NCBI RefSeq assembly: GCF_014647835.1 | Contig: NZ_BMPY01000003.1 | Span: 124,001 to 188,000, forward strand | From: Microbispora rosea subsp. aerata | GTDB taxonomy: Bacteria; Actinomycetota; Actinomycetes; Streptosporangiales; Streptosporangiaceae | Reading direction: 5' to 3' | DNA length: 64,000 nucleotides | Shown: in pieces, positions 8,052 through 15,952 of the stretch | Numbering within the stretch: position 1 is the first letter of the stretch | Layout of the letters: every line of letters begins with the position of its first letter | Made by a program: the position numbers and the translations under genes | The notes under the pieces: generated by a model | Databases searched by the model: none | Seen by the model: the letters and a program-made list of their open reading frames with translations, nothing else | Told to the model about the DNA's origin: nothing

Positions 8052-9644
8052 ATGATCATGGTTTCGGTCGACTCATCCGCCGTCCGCGCCGCGGGCGGCG
8101 CCGTGCGCGAGCGCCGGGCGAGCCGGTGGTCGGTGCTCGTGCTCCTGTGTTTCAGCCTGCTCCTGATCGCGGTCGACGCGACCGTGCTGCACATCGCCGT
8201 CCCGGCGCTCACCGCCGCCCTGGAGCCGTCGTCCGTGCAGCTCTTGTGGATCATCGACATCTACTCGCTGGTCGTCGCGCCGCTGCTGGTCACGTTCGGC
8301 ACGCTGGGCGACCGGTACGGCACGCGGCCCTTCGTGCTCGGCGGCTACGTGGTGTTCGGCCTGGCCTCGCTGTCGGCCGCGTTCGCCGCGACCCCGCTCG
8401 CGCTCATCGTCTCGCGGGCCTTCCTCGGCGCCGGCGGAGCGATGATCATGCCGGCGACGCTCTCGATCATCCGCCAGGTGTTCACCGACCGGCGCGAGCG
8501 GGCGATCGCGCTCGGCGTGTGGAGCGCCGTCGCCGCCGCGGGGGCGGCCGTGGGGCCGCTGATCGGCGGGGTGCTCGTCGAGCATCTGTGGTGGGGCGCG
8601 GTCTTCCTCATCAACGTGCCGCTGCTGCTGGTCGCGCTGCCGCTCGCCGTACGGATCCTGCCGGCCTCGCCGCGGCGCGCGGACCACCCGTGGGACGTGC
8701 TGAGCGCGGCGCTGTCCACCCTCGGCATCCTGGCCGTCGCGTTCGGCCTGAAGGAGGCGGGGTCGGGGCACGCGCTGGGCCGTGAGCCCTCGCTCGTCAT
8801 CCTCCTGGCCGGCGTCGCGCTGCTCGTCTGGTTTGTCCTGCGGCAGCGGCGGCTGGCCTTCCCGCTGCTCGACATCGGGCTTTTCGCCCAGCGCGGCTTC
8901 GCGACCGGCGTCGGCTGCGTGCTGCTGGCCATCTTCGCGCTGGTCGGGCTGGAGCTGATGCTGGCGCAGTATCTCCAGCTCGTCTTGGGGCTGTCGCCGC
9001 TGGAGGCCGCCGTACGGATGCTGCCGCTCATGATCGCGGCGATCACGGGCGGCCTGGCGGCCGCGCACGTGCTGGGGCGCATCGGGCTGCGCGCCACGGT
9101 CGGCGGCGGGCTCGCCCTGACCGCGCTGTCGCTCACCCCGGTGCTGACCTGGGGCACAGAGCAGCATCCGGTGATGCTGGCCGTCTGCTTCGTGGGCATC
9201 GGCTTCGGCGTCGAGGTCGCCCTGCTCGCGGCGTCGGACACGATCATGGCGTCGGTGCCGGAGTCGCGGGCCGGCGGCGCCGCCGCGATCGAGGAGACGG
9301 CCTACGAGCTCGGGGCGGGCCTCGGCATCGCCGTCCTCGGGACGATCACCACGATCGTGTACGCCCCGTCGCTCGGGACCGTCCCGGGCATCCCGCCCGG
9401 GCTCATGGCGCAGGCGCGCGAGTCGCTGGCCGCCGCCGCGCACGTGGCCGACGAGACCGGCCCGGCCGGAGCCGCGCTGCTGGACGCCGCCCGCACGGCC
9501 TTCGTCACCGCACTGCACTCCACCATCGTCGTCAGCGTGGCGCTGCTCGCGCTCACCGCGCTCGCCGTGGCCCTGCTGCTCCCCCGCCGTGTCCCCACCC
9601 CCGCGGGCGCCGACACCGAGGAGCCCGGCCGCGTACGGACCTGA
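8052..9644 (+). CDS. MFS transporter, DHA2 (EmrB/QacA) family
   Basis: About 530 residues with some 14 hydrophobic segments, the DHA2 number. Typical motifs are present: 'ALIVSRAFLGAGGAMIMPATLSII' (motif C-like region), 'GDRYGTRPF' (motif A after helix 2) and 'DATVLHIAVPAL' in helix 1 (motif D1). These proton-coupled exporters pump drugs or secondary metabolites out of the cell. I chose ATG 8052; ATG 8058 is equally possible, and neither has a strong ribosome binding site. No TetR or MarR gene is adjacent, although a palindrome lies upstream. The substrate is unknown. Confidence 0.88.
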   Translation: MIMVSVDSSAVRAAGGAVRERRASRWSVLVLLCFSLLLIAVDATVLHIAVPALTAALEPSSVQLLWIIDIYSLVVAPLLVTFGTLGDRYGTRPFVLGGYVVFGLASLSAAFAATPLALIVSRAFLGAGGAMIMPATLSIIRQVFTDRRERAIALGVWSAVAAAGAAVGPLIGGVLVEHLWWGAVFLINVPLLLVALPLAVRILPASPRRADHPWDVLSAALSTLGILAVAFGLKEAGSGHALGREPSLVILLAGVALLVWFVLRQRRLAFPLLDIGLFAQRGFATGVGCVLLAIFALVGLELMLAQYLQLVLGLSPLEAAVRMLPLMIAAITGGLAAAHVLGRIGLRATVGGGLALTALSLTPVLTWGTEQHPVMLAVCFVGIGFGVEVALLAASDTIMASVPESRAGGAAAIEETAYELGAGLGIAVLGTITTIVYAPSLGTVPGIPPGLMAQARESLAAAAHVADETGPAGAALLDAARTAFVTALHSTIVVSVALLALTALAVALLLPRRVPTPAGADTEEPGRVRT

Positions 9645-9714
9645 GCCGGCATGACGGCGGCGCAGGCGGGGAAGCGTCCGGGCAAGTCACCCCCCACCCC
9701 CCAGGAAAAGAGCC

Positions 9715-10512
9715 GTGAAGAGAGCCCTGCACGACCTAGCCTCGCTGGCCGCCCGGATGGGCGTCGGCGGGATCTTCTTCGCCGACGGCTGGCGGAAGCT
9801 CGAAGCCGGCCTCAACGCCACCGCCGACCAGTTCGCCGCGCTGCAGGCCCCGCTGCCCCACGTGTGGGCGCCGGTGACCATGCTGGCCGAGCTCGTGGGC
9901 GGCACGCTGCTGATCGCGGGGTTCGCCGTGCCGGTCGTCGCGCTGCTGCTGCTCGCCGAGGCCCTCGCGGTGTTCGTGCTCACGGCCGGGCACGGCGAGC
10001 CGCCGCTCAGCGGCGGCGACGTCGAGCTGATCGTGGCGCTCGGGGCCGCCTCGGTGCTGCTGGCCGTCGCCGGCGCCGGCCGGATCTCGGCCGACCACAT
10101 GGTGGTCATCAAAGGGCGTGAGACCGAGGCGGCCGGGGAGTTCGCCGTCGACGCGGAGGCCGACGCGGTCATCGCGGCGCTGCGCCCGCCCCGGCCGGGC
10201 GAGCCGGGCGGCCCGGGTGGGCCGGTTGAGCCCGGCGGGCCGGGCACGGGCGGGTCGTCCGGCCCCGCGCACGCCGGCGAGGAACAGCCCGCGACCTCGG
10301 GCGACGCGGGGGCGCAGGGGTCGCCGCAGCCGCCCCCGGCGGCCGGCTCCGGCGCCCGTACGGGGTCCGCCGCCGGCGAGGCGGCCGGGGACCGGCCCGG
10401 CGAGGAGCCGGCGACCACACCGGCGCGCAAGACCACGCCCAGGCAGCGCCGCACGAGGCGAGATGACGACACCACCGCGGAGAGCCGGGCCGAGGCGCCC
10501 CCGGCCCGCTGA
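9715..10512 (+). CDS. DoxX-family membrane protein with long disordered tail
   Basis: A 265-residue protein with a GTG start preceded by AGGAAAAG. Residues 1-125 form the four-helix DoxX domain: 'ARMGVGGIFFADGWRKL', then hydrophobic helices near 55-75, 76-92 and 100-122. The family is linked to redox balance and thiol stress in actinobacteria. The remaining ~130 residues are Pro/Gly/Glu-rich low complexity ('PGEPGGPGGPVEPGGPG') ending in a basic patch ('PRQRRTRRDDD'). Such a tail is not part of the usual ~130-160 residue DoxX protein and is probably cytoplasmic and disordered. Confidence 0.78.
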   Translation: MKRALHDLASLAARMGVGGIFFADGWRKLEAGLNATADQFAALQAPLPHVWAPVTMLAELVGGTLLIAGFAVPVVALLLLAEALAVFVLTAGHGEPPLSGGDVELIVALGAASVLLAVAGAGRISADHMVVIKGRETEAAGEFAVDAEADAVIAALRPPRPGEPGGPGGPVEPGGPGTGGSSGPAHAGEEQPATSGDAGAQGSPQPPPAAGSGARTGSAAGEAAGDRPGEEPATTPARKTTPRQRRTRRDDDTTAESRAEAPPAR

Positions 10513-10634
10513 GCCGCGCATCCAGCGCGACGCGGGTGAGCGGTCTCGGGGATCAGCCGTCCGGTGCCGCTGCCCGTCCCGTCCGCTGTCGCTCCCGGGC
10601 GGCGGCAGGGAGGCGACAGGGAGGCGGCGTCGCG

Positions 10635-10680
10635 ACCCGGCCGACCGGGCCGGGTGTCGCCTCGCCGCGGCGAGGCGACA
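10635..10680. terminator. two adjoining hairpins between convergent genes
   Basis: ACCCGGCC (10635-10642) pairs with GGCCGGGT (10648-10655). A perfect 26-bp palindrome follows immediately at 10655-10680 (half site TGTCGCCTCGCCG). Both sit between the ends of the DoxX gene and the histidine kinase gene, so they most likely form a bidirectional terminator. The rest of the 206-bp gap holds AGGCGACAGGGAGG twice (near 10611 and 10673) and no gene. Confidence 0.6.
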
Positions 10681-10718
10681 GGGAGGAGCGGCCCGACGGC
10701 GCGCGGGCCGTCCGCCGG

Positions 10719-12122
10719 TCAGTCGTCCCGGGAGAGCGGCAGGCGGAGGAGGAAACACGCGCCGCGCGGGCTGTCCATGATCGTCAGGCTGCCGCCGTGG
10801 CTCTCGGCGATCTGCCGGGCGATGGGCAGGCCCAGGCCCGCGCCGCCGGCGTTCCTGCTGCGCGCCGAGTCGAGCCGGGTGAACCTCTGGAAGACCAGCT
10901 CCCGCTGCTCGTACGCGATGCCCGCGCCGTCGTCGAGCACTTCCAGGATGGCCGCGCCGGAGCGGAAGCGGGGGTCGCCGTCGGCCTCGTCCTCCCGCCG
11001 CACCACCAGCCGTACGGTGGTCGCGGCGTGCCGCTCGGCGTTGTCGAGCAGGTTGGTGACCAGGCGGCCCAGCCGGACGCGGTCTCCCCGGACGATCACG
11101 CCGGGAGCCAGGTGCGGGATCATCCTCCTGACCGGTCGCCGGGCGTCCAGCTCCGCGGCCACGAGCAGGCCGAGGTCCAGCGGCTCGCGTTCGCACGGAG
11201 CGCCCGCGTCCAGGCGGGCCAGCGTCAGCAGGTCGGCGGCGATCGCCTGGAGCCTGTCGAGGCTGTTCAGCACGGCCGGGCCGATCTCCCGCAGGTCGGT
11301 CTCCTGCGGGGCGAGCAGCGCGTCCTCCACCTGCGCGCGGATCGCGGTGATCGGGCTGCGCAGTTCGTGGGACGCGTCGGAGGTGAAGCGGCGTTGCTGT
11401 TCGAGCGTCTCCTCCAGCCGGTCCAGCGTGTAGTTGATGCTCTGGGCGAGGTCGTGGATCTCCCCCTTCGCCTCCGGGACCGGCACGCGCCGCCCGAGGT
11501 CCGAGGCGTTGATCTCGTCAAGCTCGTCCCGGATGGCCCCCACCGGCGTGAGCGCGCGCCGGACGCTGCTGCGCGTGCCGTACGCGACGGCGGCGATGAC
11601 GAGCGCCGATCCCGCCGCGAGACCGGCCACCAGGACCGGCGGCGGGCGGAACGCCTGGACCGGGGCGGAGCTGTAGACCATCCACTCGCCGTCGTCGCGG
11701 TAGACCTCCTGCACGACCACGAGGTGGCACCCGTCTTTGCCGAAGACGCCGTCGCAGACCTCCTGCATGGCCCTGCGCTGCGGCTTTTGGGGGCGGAAGG
11801 TCGCCATCGCCGGCTTGCCGAGCAGGTCCGGCGTCGCCGCCCGCACCCTGCCCCGCGAGTCCACCACCTGGATGGGCCTGTCCCGCCCGGAGAGCTCGCC
11901 GGGCAGCATGCCCTCCACCTGCCGCCCGTGGTCCACGAGGTAGGCGACCCGGCCGCCGGCCTTTGTGACCTCCTGCATGAGGTCGTCGCGCGCCGAGAGG
12001 TGCAGCGCCCACACCAGGACGACCGAGAAGCCGACGCACAGCAGGGCCACCACCGTGCCGGTGAACAGCGCGATGCGGCTCCTGACCGACCAACGCTCCC
12101 CGAAACCCAAGTGATCGCCCAC
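10719..12122 (-). CDS. sensor histidine kinase (orphan)
   Basis: A 467-residue membrane kinase. A transmembrane helix lies near residues 17-41 and a second near 163-182. Between them is an extracytoplasmic loop of ~120 residues with a likely disulfide pair, Cys123 and Cys132. A HAMP domain (~183-235) leads to the HisKA box 'FTSDASHELRSPITAI' with the phospho-acceptor His252. The ATPase domain has the N box 'LVTNLLDNAERHA', G1 'DDGAGI', and 'GGAGLGLPIARQI'. It senses an outside signal and phosphorylates a response regulator. No response regulator gene lies on either side, which is unusual because most actinomycete kinases of this class are encoded next to an OmpR-type partner. Confidence 0.9.
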   Translation of the reverse strand: MGDHLGFGERWSVRSRIALFTGTVVALLCVGFSVVLVWALHLSARDDLMQEVTKAGGRVAYLVDHGRQVEGMLPGELSGRDRPIQVVDSRGRVRAATPDLLGKPAMATFRPQKPQRRAMQEVCDGVFGKDGCHLVVVQEVYRDDGEWMVYSSAPVQAFRPPPVLVAGLAAGSALVIAAVAYGTRSSVRRALTPVGAIRDELDEINASDLGRRVPVPEAKGEIHDLAQSINYTLDRLEETLEQQRRFTSDASHELRSPITAIRAQVEDALLAPQETDLREIGPAVLNSLDRLQAIAADLLTLARLDAGAPCEREPLDLGLLVAAELDARRPVRRMIPHLAPGVIVRGDRVRLGRLVTNLLDNAERHAATTVRLVVRREDEADGDPRFRSGAAILEVLDDGAGIAYEQRELVFQRFTRLDSARSRNAGGAGLGLPIARQIAESHGGSLTIMDSPRGACFLLRLPLSRDD

Positions 12123-12298
12123 CTATGACGTGGTCCTACCGTGCTAATAAATCTACGCTTCGGGTCGTTATCAACCAGCAACGGGATAAACTGGACGAGA
12201 TGGCTATATAAGGTCGAAATGCCGCCACGCGCAACACGACCGGCAAGCAGGTAAAGGAGCCTTTCCGAAAGACCCTCTCGGGTGGTGGGATATAGGGT

Positions 12299-13303
12299 AT
12301 GAACTCCGCCGGACCGCTGCCGGTCATCGACGTGGCCGCCCTCACCGGCCAGGGGACCGCCCGGGAGCGTGCCGAGGTCGCGCGCCGGATCGAGGCCGCC
12401 TGCCTGGACAGCGGCTTCTTCTACATCAGCGGGCACGGGGTGCCCGATGACCTGATCGCCCGGCTCAAGGACGCCGCCGCGCGGTTCTTCCGGCTGCCGC
12501 AGGAGCACAAGTCGCGCATCTCCATGGAGCGGGGCGGAAAGGCCTGGCGCGGATATTTCCCGCTCGGCGGGGAGCTCACCTCCGGCCGGCCCGACCTCAA
12601 GGAGGGCGTCTACTTCGGTGCGGAGCACGACCACGACGATCCCCGGCCGCTGCACGGGCGCAACCTCTTCCCCGAGGAGGTGCCCGAGCTGCGCCCGGCC
12701 GTGCTGGCGTACATGGACGCCCTCGCGCATGTGGGGCAGGCGGTCATGCGGGGCGTGGCGCTGAGCCTGGGACTGGACGAGGACTACTTCGCCGCCGGAT
12801 ACACGGCCACGCCCACGATCCTGTTCCGGATCTTCCACTACCCACCGCCGCCGCCGTACGCCGGGCCGGACGAGTGGGGGGTCGGCGAGCACACCGACTA
12901 CGGCCTGCTGACGCTGCTGCTCCAGGACGACAATCCCGGCCTTCAGGTGCACACCTCGCGCGGCTGGATCGAGGCGCCGCCCATCCCGGGCACGCTGGTC
13001 TGCAACATCGGCGACATGCTCGACAAGCTGACCGGCGGCCTGTATCGCTCGACCCCGCACCGGGTGCGCAACGCCTCGGGCCGCGGCAGGTTGTCCTTCC
13101 CCTTCTTCTTCGACCCGGGCTGGGACTGCGAGGTGCCGCCGCTGCCCTCCCTGCCTGTCCGCGACGGGGGCCGCGCCCGCTGGGACGGCCTGGACCTGCG
13201 GGCCTTCACCGGCACGTACGGCGACTACCTCACCGCGAAGGTCGCCAAGGTCTTCCCCCGGCTCGGTCATCGGGTGCTTTCCGGCCCACCGATTGACGGC
13301 TGA
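12299..13303 (+). CDS. 2-oxoglutarate/Fe(II)-dependent oxygenase, isopenicillin N synthase-like
   Basis: A 334-residue enzyme. The N-terminal '[11 protein letters not shown]' and '[11 protein letters not shown]' (DIOX_N domain) are followed by the iron-binding triad His198-x-Asp200 ('GEHTDYG') and His254 ('STPHRVRN'). The co-substrate motif Arg264-x-Ser266 ('RLS') binds 2-oxoglutarate in most members. It would hydroxylate or oxidise a small molecule using O2 and 2-oxoglutarate. No biosynthetic neighbours point to a substrate; the histidine kinase is divergent. The 176-bp upstream gap is relatively AT-rich with 'GATATAGGGT' just before the ATG, so the mRNA leader may be very short. Confidence 0.87.
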   Translation: MNSAGPLPVIDVAALTGQGTARERAEVARRIEAACLDSGFFYISGHGVPDDLIARLKDAAARFFRLPQEHKSRISMERGGKAWRGYFPLGGELTSGRPDLKEGVYFGAEHDHDDPRPLHGRNLFPEEVPELRPAVLAYMDALAHVGQAVMRGVALSLGLDEDYFAAGYTATPTILFRIFHYPPPPPYAGPDEWGVGEHTDYGLLTLLLQDDNPGLQVHTSRGWIEAPPIPGTLVCNIGDMLDKLTGGLYRSTPHRVRNASGRGRLSFPFFFDPGWDCEVPPLPSLPVRDGGRARWDGLDLRAFTGTYGDYLTAKVAKVFPRLGHRVLSGPPIDG

Positions 13304-13327
13304 AAAGGTGTAATCAAGCAGATCGGC

Positions 13328-13621
13328 GTGACAGGCGTGATGACCGCCATGCGCCTGCCCCGCTGGTTCGCCGAGCGCGTCGAGCCGACCGCGCCGGACG
13401 CCGAGCTGCGCGTCTCCACGATCGGGCTCTTCTTCGACCTCGTCTTCGTCTTCACCATCATGCGGCTCACCTCGCCGATGGCGGACGACTTCACCTGGCA
13501 CGGCGGCGCGGGCGGGATCGTCGCGGCGACCGTCCCGATCGGCCTGTGGTCGTCGGCCGCCCGTCTCGGCGCGCCGGTCGTGCTGGTGGTGGCGATGCCC
13601 GGCCTGGAAAGCGCCGGGTAG
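13328..13621 (+). pseudogene. remnant of a low-temperature-requirement protein A (LtrA) gene
   Basis: The 97-residue frame starts like LtrA membrane proteins ('VSTIGLFFDLVFVFTIMRLT'). Within about 20 residues it then passes into what resembles the last helix of such a protein ('VPIGLWSSAARLGAPVVLVVAM'). Full-length LtrA proteins are around 400 residues with many helices, so the middle appears deleted in frame. The remnant lies 24 bp after the oxygenase gene. It could still make a two-helix membrane peptide, but loss of the LtrA function is likely. Confidence 0.55.
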
Positions 13622-13622
13622 G

Positions 13623-13653
13623 CCCGGCGGGGACCGGTGCGGTCCCCGCCGGG
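13623..13653. terminator. bidirectional hairpin terminator
   Basis: A perfect 13-bp stem (CCCGGCGGGGACC / GGTCCCCGCCGGG) with a 5-base loop directly after the LtrA remnant, between it and the end of the leftward GH1 gene. Confidence 0.7.
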
Positions 13654-13670
13654 ACGACGGCGCGGGGGCC

Positions 13671-14954
13671 TCAGCCGGCGAGGCCGTTGCGGGCGATCAC
13701 CTCGCGATACCACCGGGCGCTGTCGCGCGGCGTGCGCTCCAGCGTGTCGTAGTCGACGCGGACGAGCCCGAACCGCTTGTGGTAGCCCCGGGCCCACTCG
13801 AAGTTGTCCATCAGCGACCACACGAAGTAGCCGCGCAGATCGGCGCCCCGGTCCATCGCCGACCTGGCGGCGCGGAAGTGCGCGTCGAGGTAGGAGATCC
13901 GGGCGGGGTCGGACACCCCGTCGGGGAAGGCGGCCCCGTTCTCGGTGATCATCAGCGGCGTGCCGGGGTAGTCGCGCGACAGCCGCAGGAGCAGGTCTTC
14001 CAGCCCGGCCGGGTTGATCTCCCAGTCCATCTCGGTGACCTCGCCGTGGGGGTCCTCCCAGGCGATGCCCTCGCTGCCGGGATACTCCGGATGGCCCGCG
14101 GACGAGGGATCGGCGACGACCCGGTTGACGGTGTAGTAGTTCACGCCGAGCACGTCGATCGGCTGCGCGATCGTCGGCAGGTCGTCCAGGTTGACCTTGG
14201 TGAAACGCTCCAGATGGGTGAGCACGTCGGCGGGATACTCGCCGCGCAGGACGGGGTCGAGGAACAGCCGGTTCGCCAGGCCGTCGATCAGGCGGGCCGG
14301 CTCGGCGTCGCCGAGGATCGGCGTGAGGTTCAGCGTCAGCGAGACGGTCCGCGCGCCTCCCGCCCGCAGCGCCTGCACGCCCAGGCCGTGCGCGAGCATC
14401 AGGTGATGGGCGGCGGTGAACGCGGCGGCCGGGTCGGTCACGCCGGGCGCGTGCCGCCCGGAGCCGTACCCGACGAACGCCGACACCCACGGCTCGTTCA
14501 GCGTCGTCCAGATGCCGACGCGGTCGCCGAGGCGGCGGTGCACGGCGGCGGCGTAGTCGGCGAACCTGAAGGCCGTCTCGCGGTTGGTCCAGCCACCCGC
14601 GTCCTGCAGCGTCTGCGGCAGATCCCAGTGGTAGAGCGTCGCGACGGGCGTGATGCCCTTGTCGAGCAGGGCGTCGACGAGCCGGTCGTAGAAGCTCAGG
14701 TCGGCCAGGCGCGGCCAGGCCACGGAGAACCGGTACGCCTTCAGCCCCAGCCACGCCATGATCTCGACGTCCTCGAGATAGCGGTTGTAGTGGTCGCAGG
14801 CCACGTCGCCGGTGTGGCCGTCGGCGACCATGCCGGGCGTGTGGGAGAAGGTGTCCCAGATCGAGGGGACGCGGCCGTCGGCGTGGACCGCTCCCTCGAT
14901 CTGGTACGACGCGGTCGCGGCCCCCCACAGGAAGCCGTCGGGAAATGAGGTCAT
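13671..14954 (-). CDS. GH1 beta-glucosidase (cytoplasmic)
   Basis: A 427-residue family 1 glycoside hydrolase without signal peptide. The acid/base Glu154 lies in 'TLNEPW' and the nucleophile Glu338 in 'ITENGAAF'. The N-terminal signature '[15 protein letters not shown]' is intact. It should release glucose (or another sugar) from imported beta-linked oligosaccharides. Its ATG overlaps the LacI stop by ATGA (14951-14954), so it is the third, translationally coupled gene of the GH3-LacI-GH1 operon. One oddity: after 'FSVAWPR' (to residue 82) the usual loop of about ten residues (of the type PxGxGxxNxxG) is missing and the sequence jumps to '[12 protein letters not shown]'. Activity is likely but should not be assumed. 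Confidence 0.88.
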   Translation of the reverse strand: MTSFPDGFLWGAATASYQIEGAVHADGRVPSIWDTFSHTPGMVADGHTGDVACDHYNRYLEDVEIMAWLGLKAYRFSVAWPRLADLSFYDRLVDALLDKGITPVATLYHWDLPQTLQDAGGWTNRETAFRFADYAAAVHRRLGDRVGIWTTLNEPWVSAFVGYGSGRHAPGVTDPAAAFTAAHHLMLAHGLGVQALRAGGARTVSLTLNLTPILGDAEPARLIDGLANRLFLDPVLRGEYPADVLTHLERFTKVNLDDLPTIAQPIDVLGVNYYTVNRVVADPSSAGHPEYPGSEGIAWEDPHGEVTEMDWEINPAGLEDLLLRLSRDYPGTPLMITENGAAFPDGVSDPARISYLDAHFRAARSAMDRGADLRGYFVWSLMDNFEWARGYHKRFGLVRVDYDTLERTPRDSARWYREVIARNGLAG

Positions 14955-15952
14955 CGTGAACTTTCGCGAATTGTCAGCCGAGGTTCGAGAAGCGTCGACT
15001 CGGGGACGGCCTGGCCCTCCAGCTTGGCCATGAGCAGCCGGACCGCCTGCCTGCCGACGTCCTCGGCGGGAATGAGCACGGAGGTCAGCGCGGGGCTGGC
15101 CCGCTCGGCGATGTCGTCGGGGCAGATCGCCACCACCGAGACGTCCTCGGGCACCCGCCTGCCGAGGATCCGCAACGCCCCCAGCACATGGCCGGTGGCC
15201 GCCTCGTTGTGCACGACGAGCCCGGACAGGCCCGGCCGCTCGTCGAGCAGCAGCTTCACGGCGGCGTGGACCTCGTCGAACGACTCCTCGCAGGGCCGCG
15301 CGTCGGCCTGCAGGCCGTGCCGCCGGGCCGCCTCGACGAATCCCGCCATCGTCCGCTCGGCGAAGCCCGTGCCGCGCTCGTAGACCACACGCGGCGCGCC
15401 GAGCAGCGCGATCTCGCGATGCCCGAGCTCGGCCAGGTGGTCGGCGCACAGCGCGCCGGCCCGGGCGAAGTCGAGGTCGACGCAGGTCAGCCCTTCGGGG
15501 TCGGCGGGGAAACCGATCAGCACGCTCGGCTCGGCGAGCTTGCGCAGCAGCGGCACGCGGGGGTCGTGGATCTCCACGTCCATCAGCAGCAGCCCGTCGA
15601 CCAGCGCGCTCGCCGCCACCCGGTGCAGCCCGTCCGCCCCCTCGTCGGCCGTCATGAGCAGCACGTCGTGGTCGTACTGGCGGGCGGTGGTCACGACCGA
15701 GGTCGCGAACTGCATGAGGACCGGCAGGTTCATGCCGGCCCGCAGCGGCAGCACCAGCGCGATGACCTTCGCGCGCTTGCTCGCCAGGGCGCGGGCGCCG
15801 GCGTTGGGGTGGTAACCGAGCTCGCGGACGCTGTCCAGCACCCGCTGCCGGGTGGCCGCCGAAATCGCCCGCTTGCCGCTCAGCACGTACGACACCGTGG
15901 AGACGGCCACCCCCGCGTGCTTGGCGACGTCGGCGATCGTCACGGTCCTCAC
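14951..15952 (-). CDS. LacI-family regulator of the beta-glucosidase operon
   Basis: A 333-residue repressor. The N-terminal helix-turn-helix reads '[24 protein letters not shown]', with the hinge helix near '[11 protein letters not shown]'. A periplasmic-binding-protein-like sugar-sensing domain follows to the end. The GTG at 15952 overlaps the GH3 stop by GTGA, and its own stop overlaps the GH1 start by ATGA, so it sits in the middle of the operon. It very probably binds the two identical TCGAAGCGCTTCGA palindromes upstream of GH3, making the operon autoregulated. The inducer would be a gluco-oligosaccharide, by analogy with CebR/BxlR-type repressors of actinomycetes. Confidence 0.9.
   Translation of the reverse strand: MRTVTIADVAKHAGVAVSTVSYVLSGKRAISAATRQRVLDSVRELGYHPNAGARALASKRAKVIALVLPLRAGMNLPVLMQFATSVVTTARQYDHDVLLMTADEGADGLHRVAASALVDGLLLMDVEIHDPRVPLLRKLAEPSVLIGFPADPEGLTCVDLDFARAGALCADHLAELGHREIALLGAPRVVYERGTGFAERTMAGFVEAARRHGLQADARPCEESFDEVHAAVKLLLDERPGLSGLVVHNEAATGHVLGALRILGRRVPEDVSVVAICPDDIAERASPALTSVLIPAEDVGRQAVRLLMAKLEGQAVPESTLLEPRLTIRESSR

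Noticed and set aside
12123-12298. AT-richer stretch before the oxygenase gene considered as a horizontal-transfer scar
   Set aside because: It is only 176 bp, fits a normal divergent promoter region, and flanking genes have ordinary base composition.
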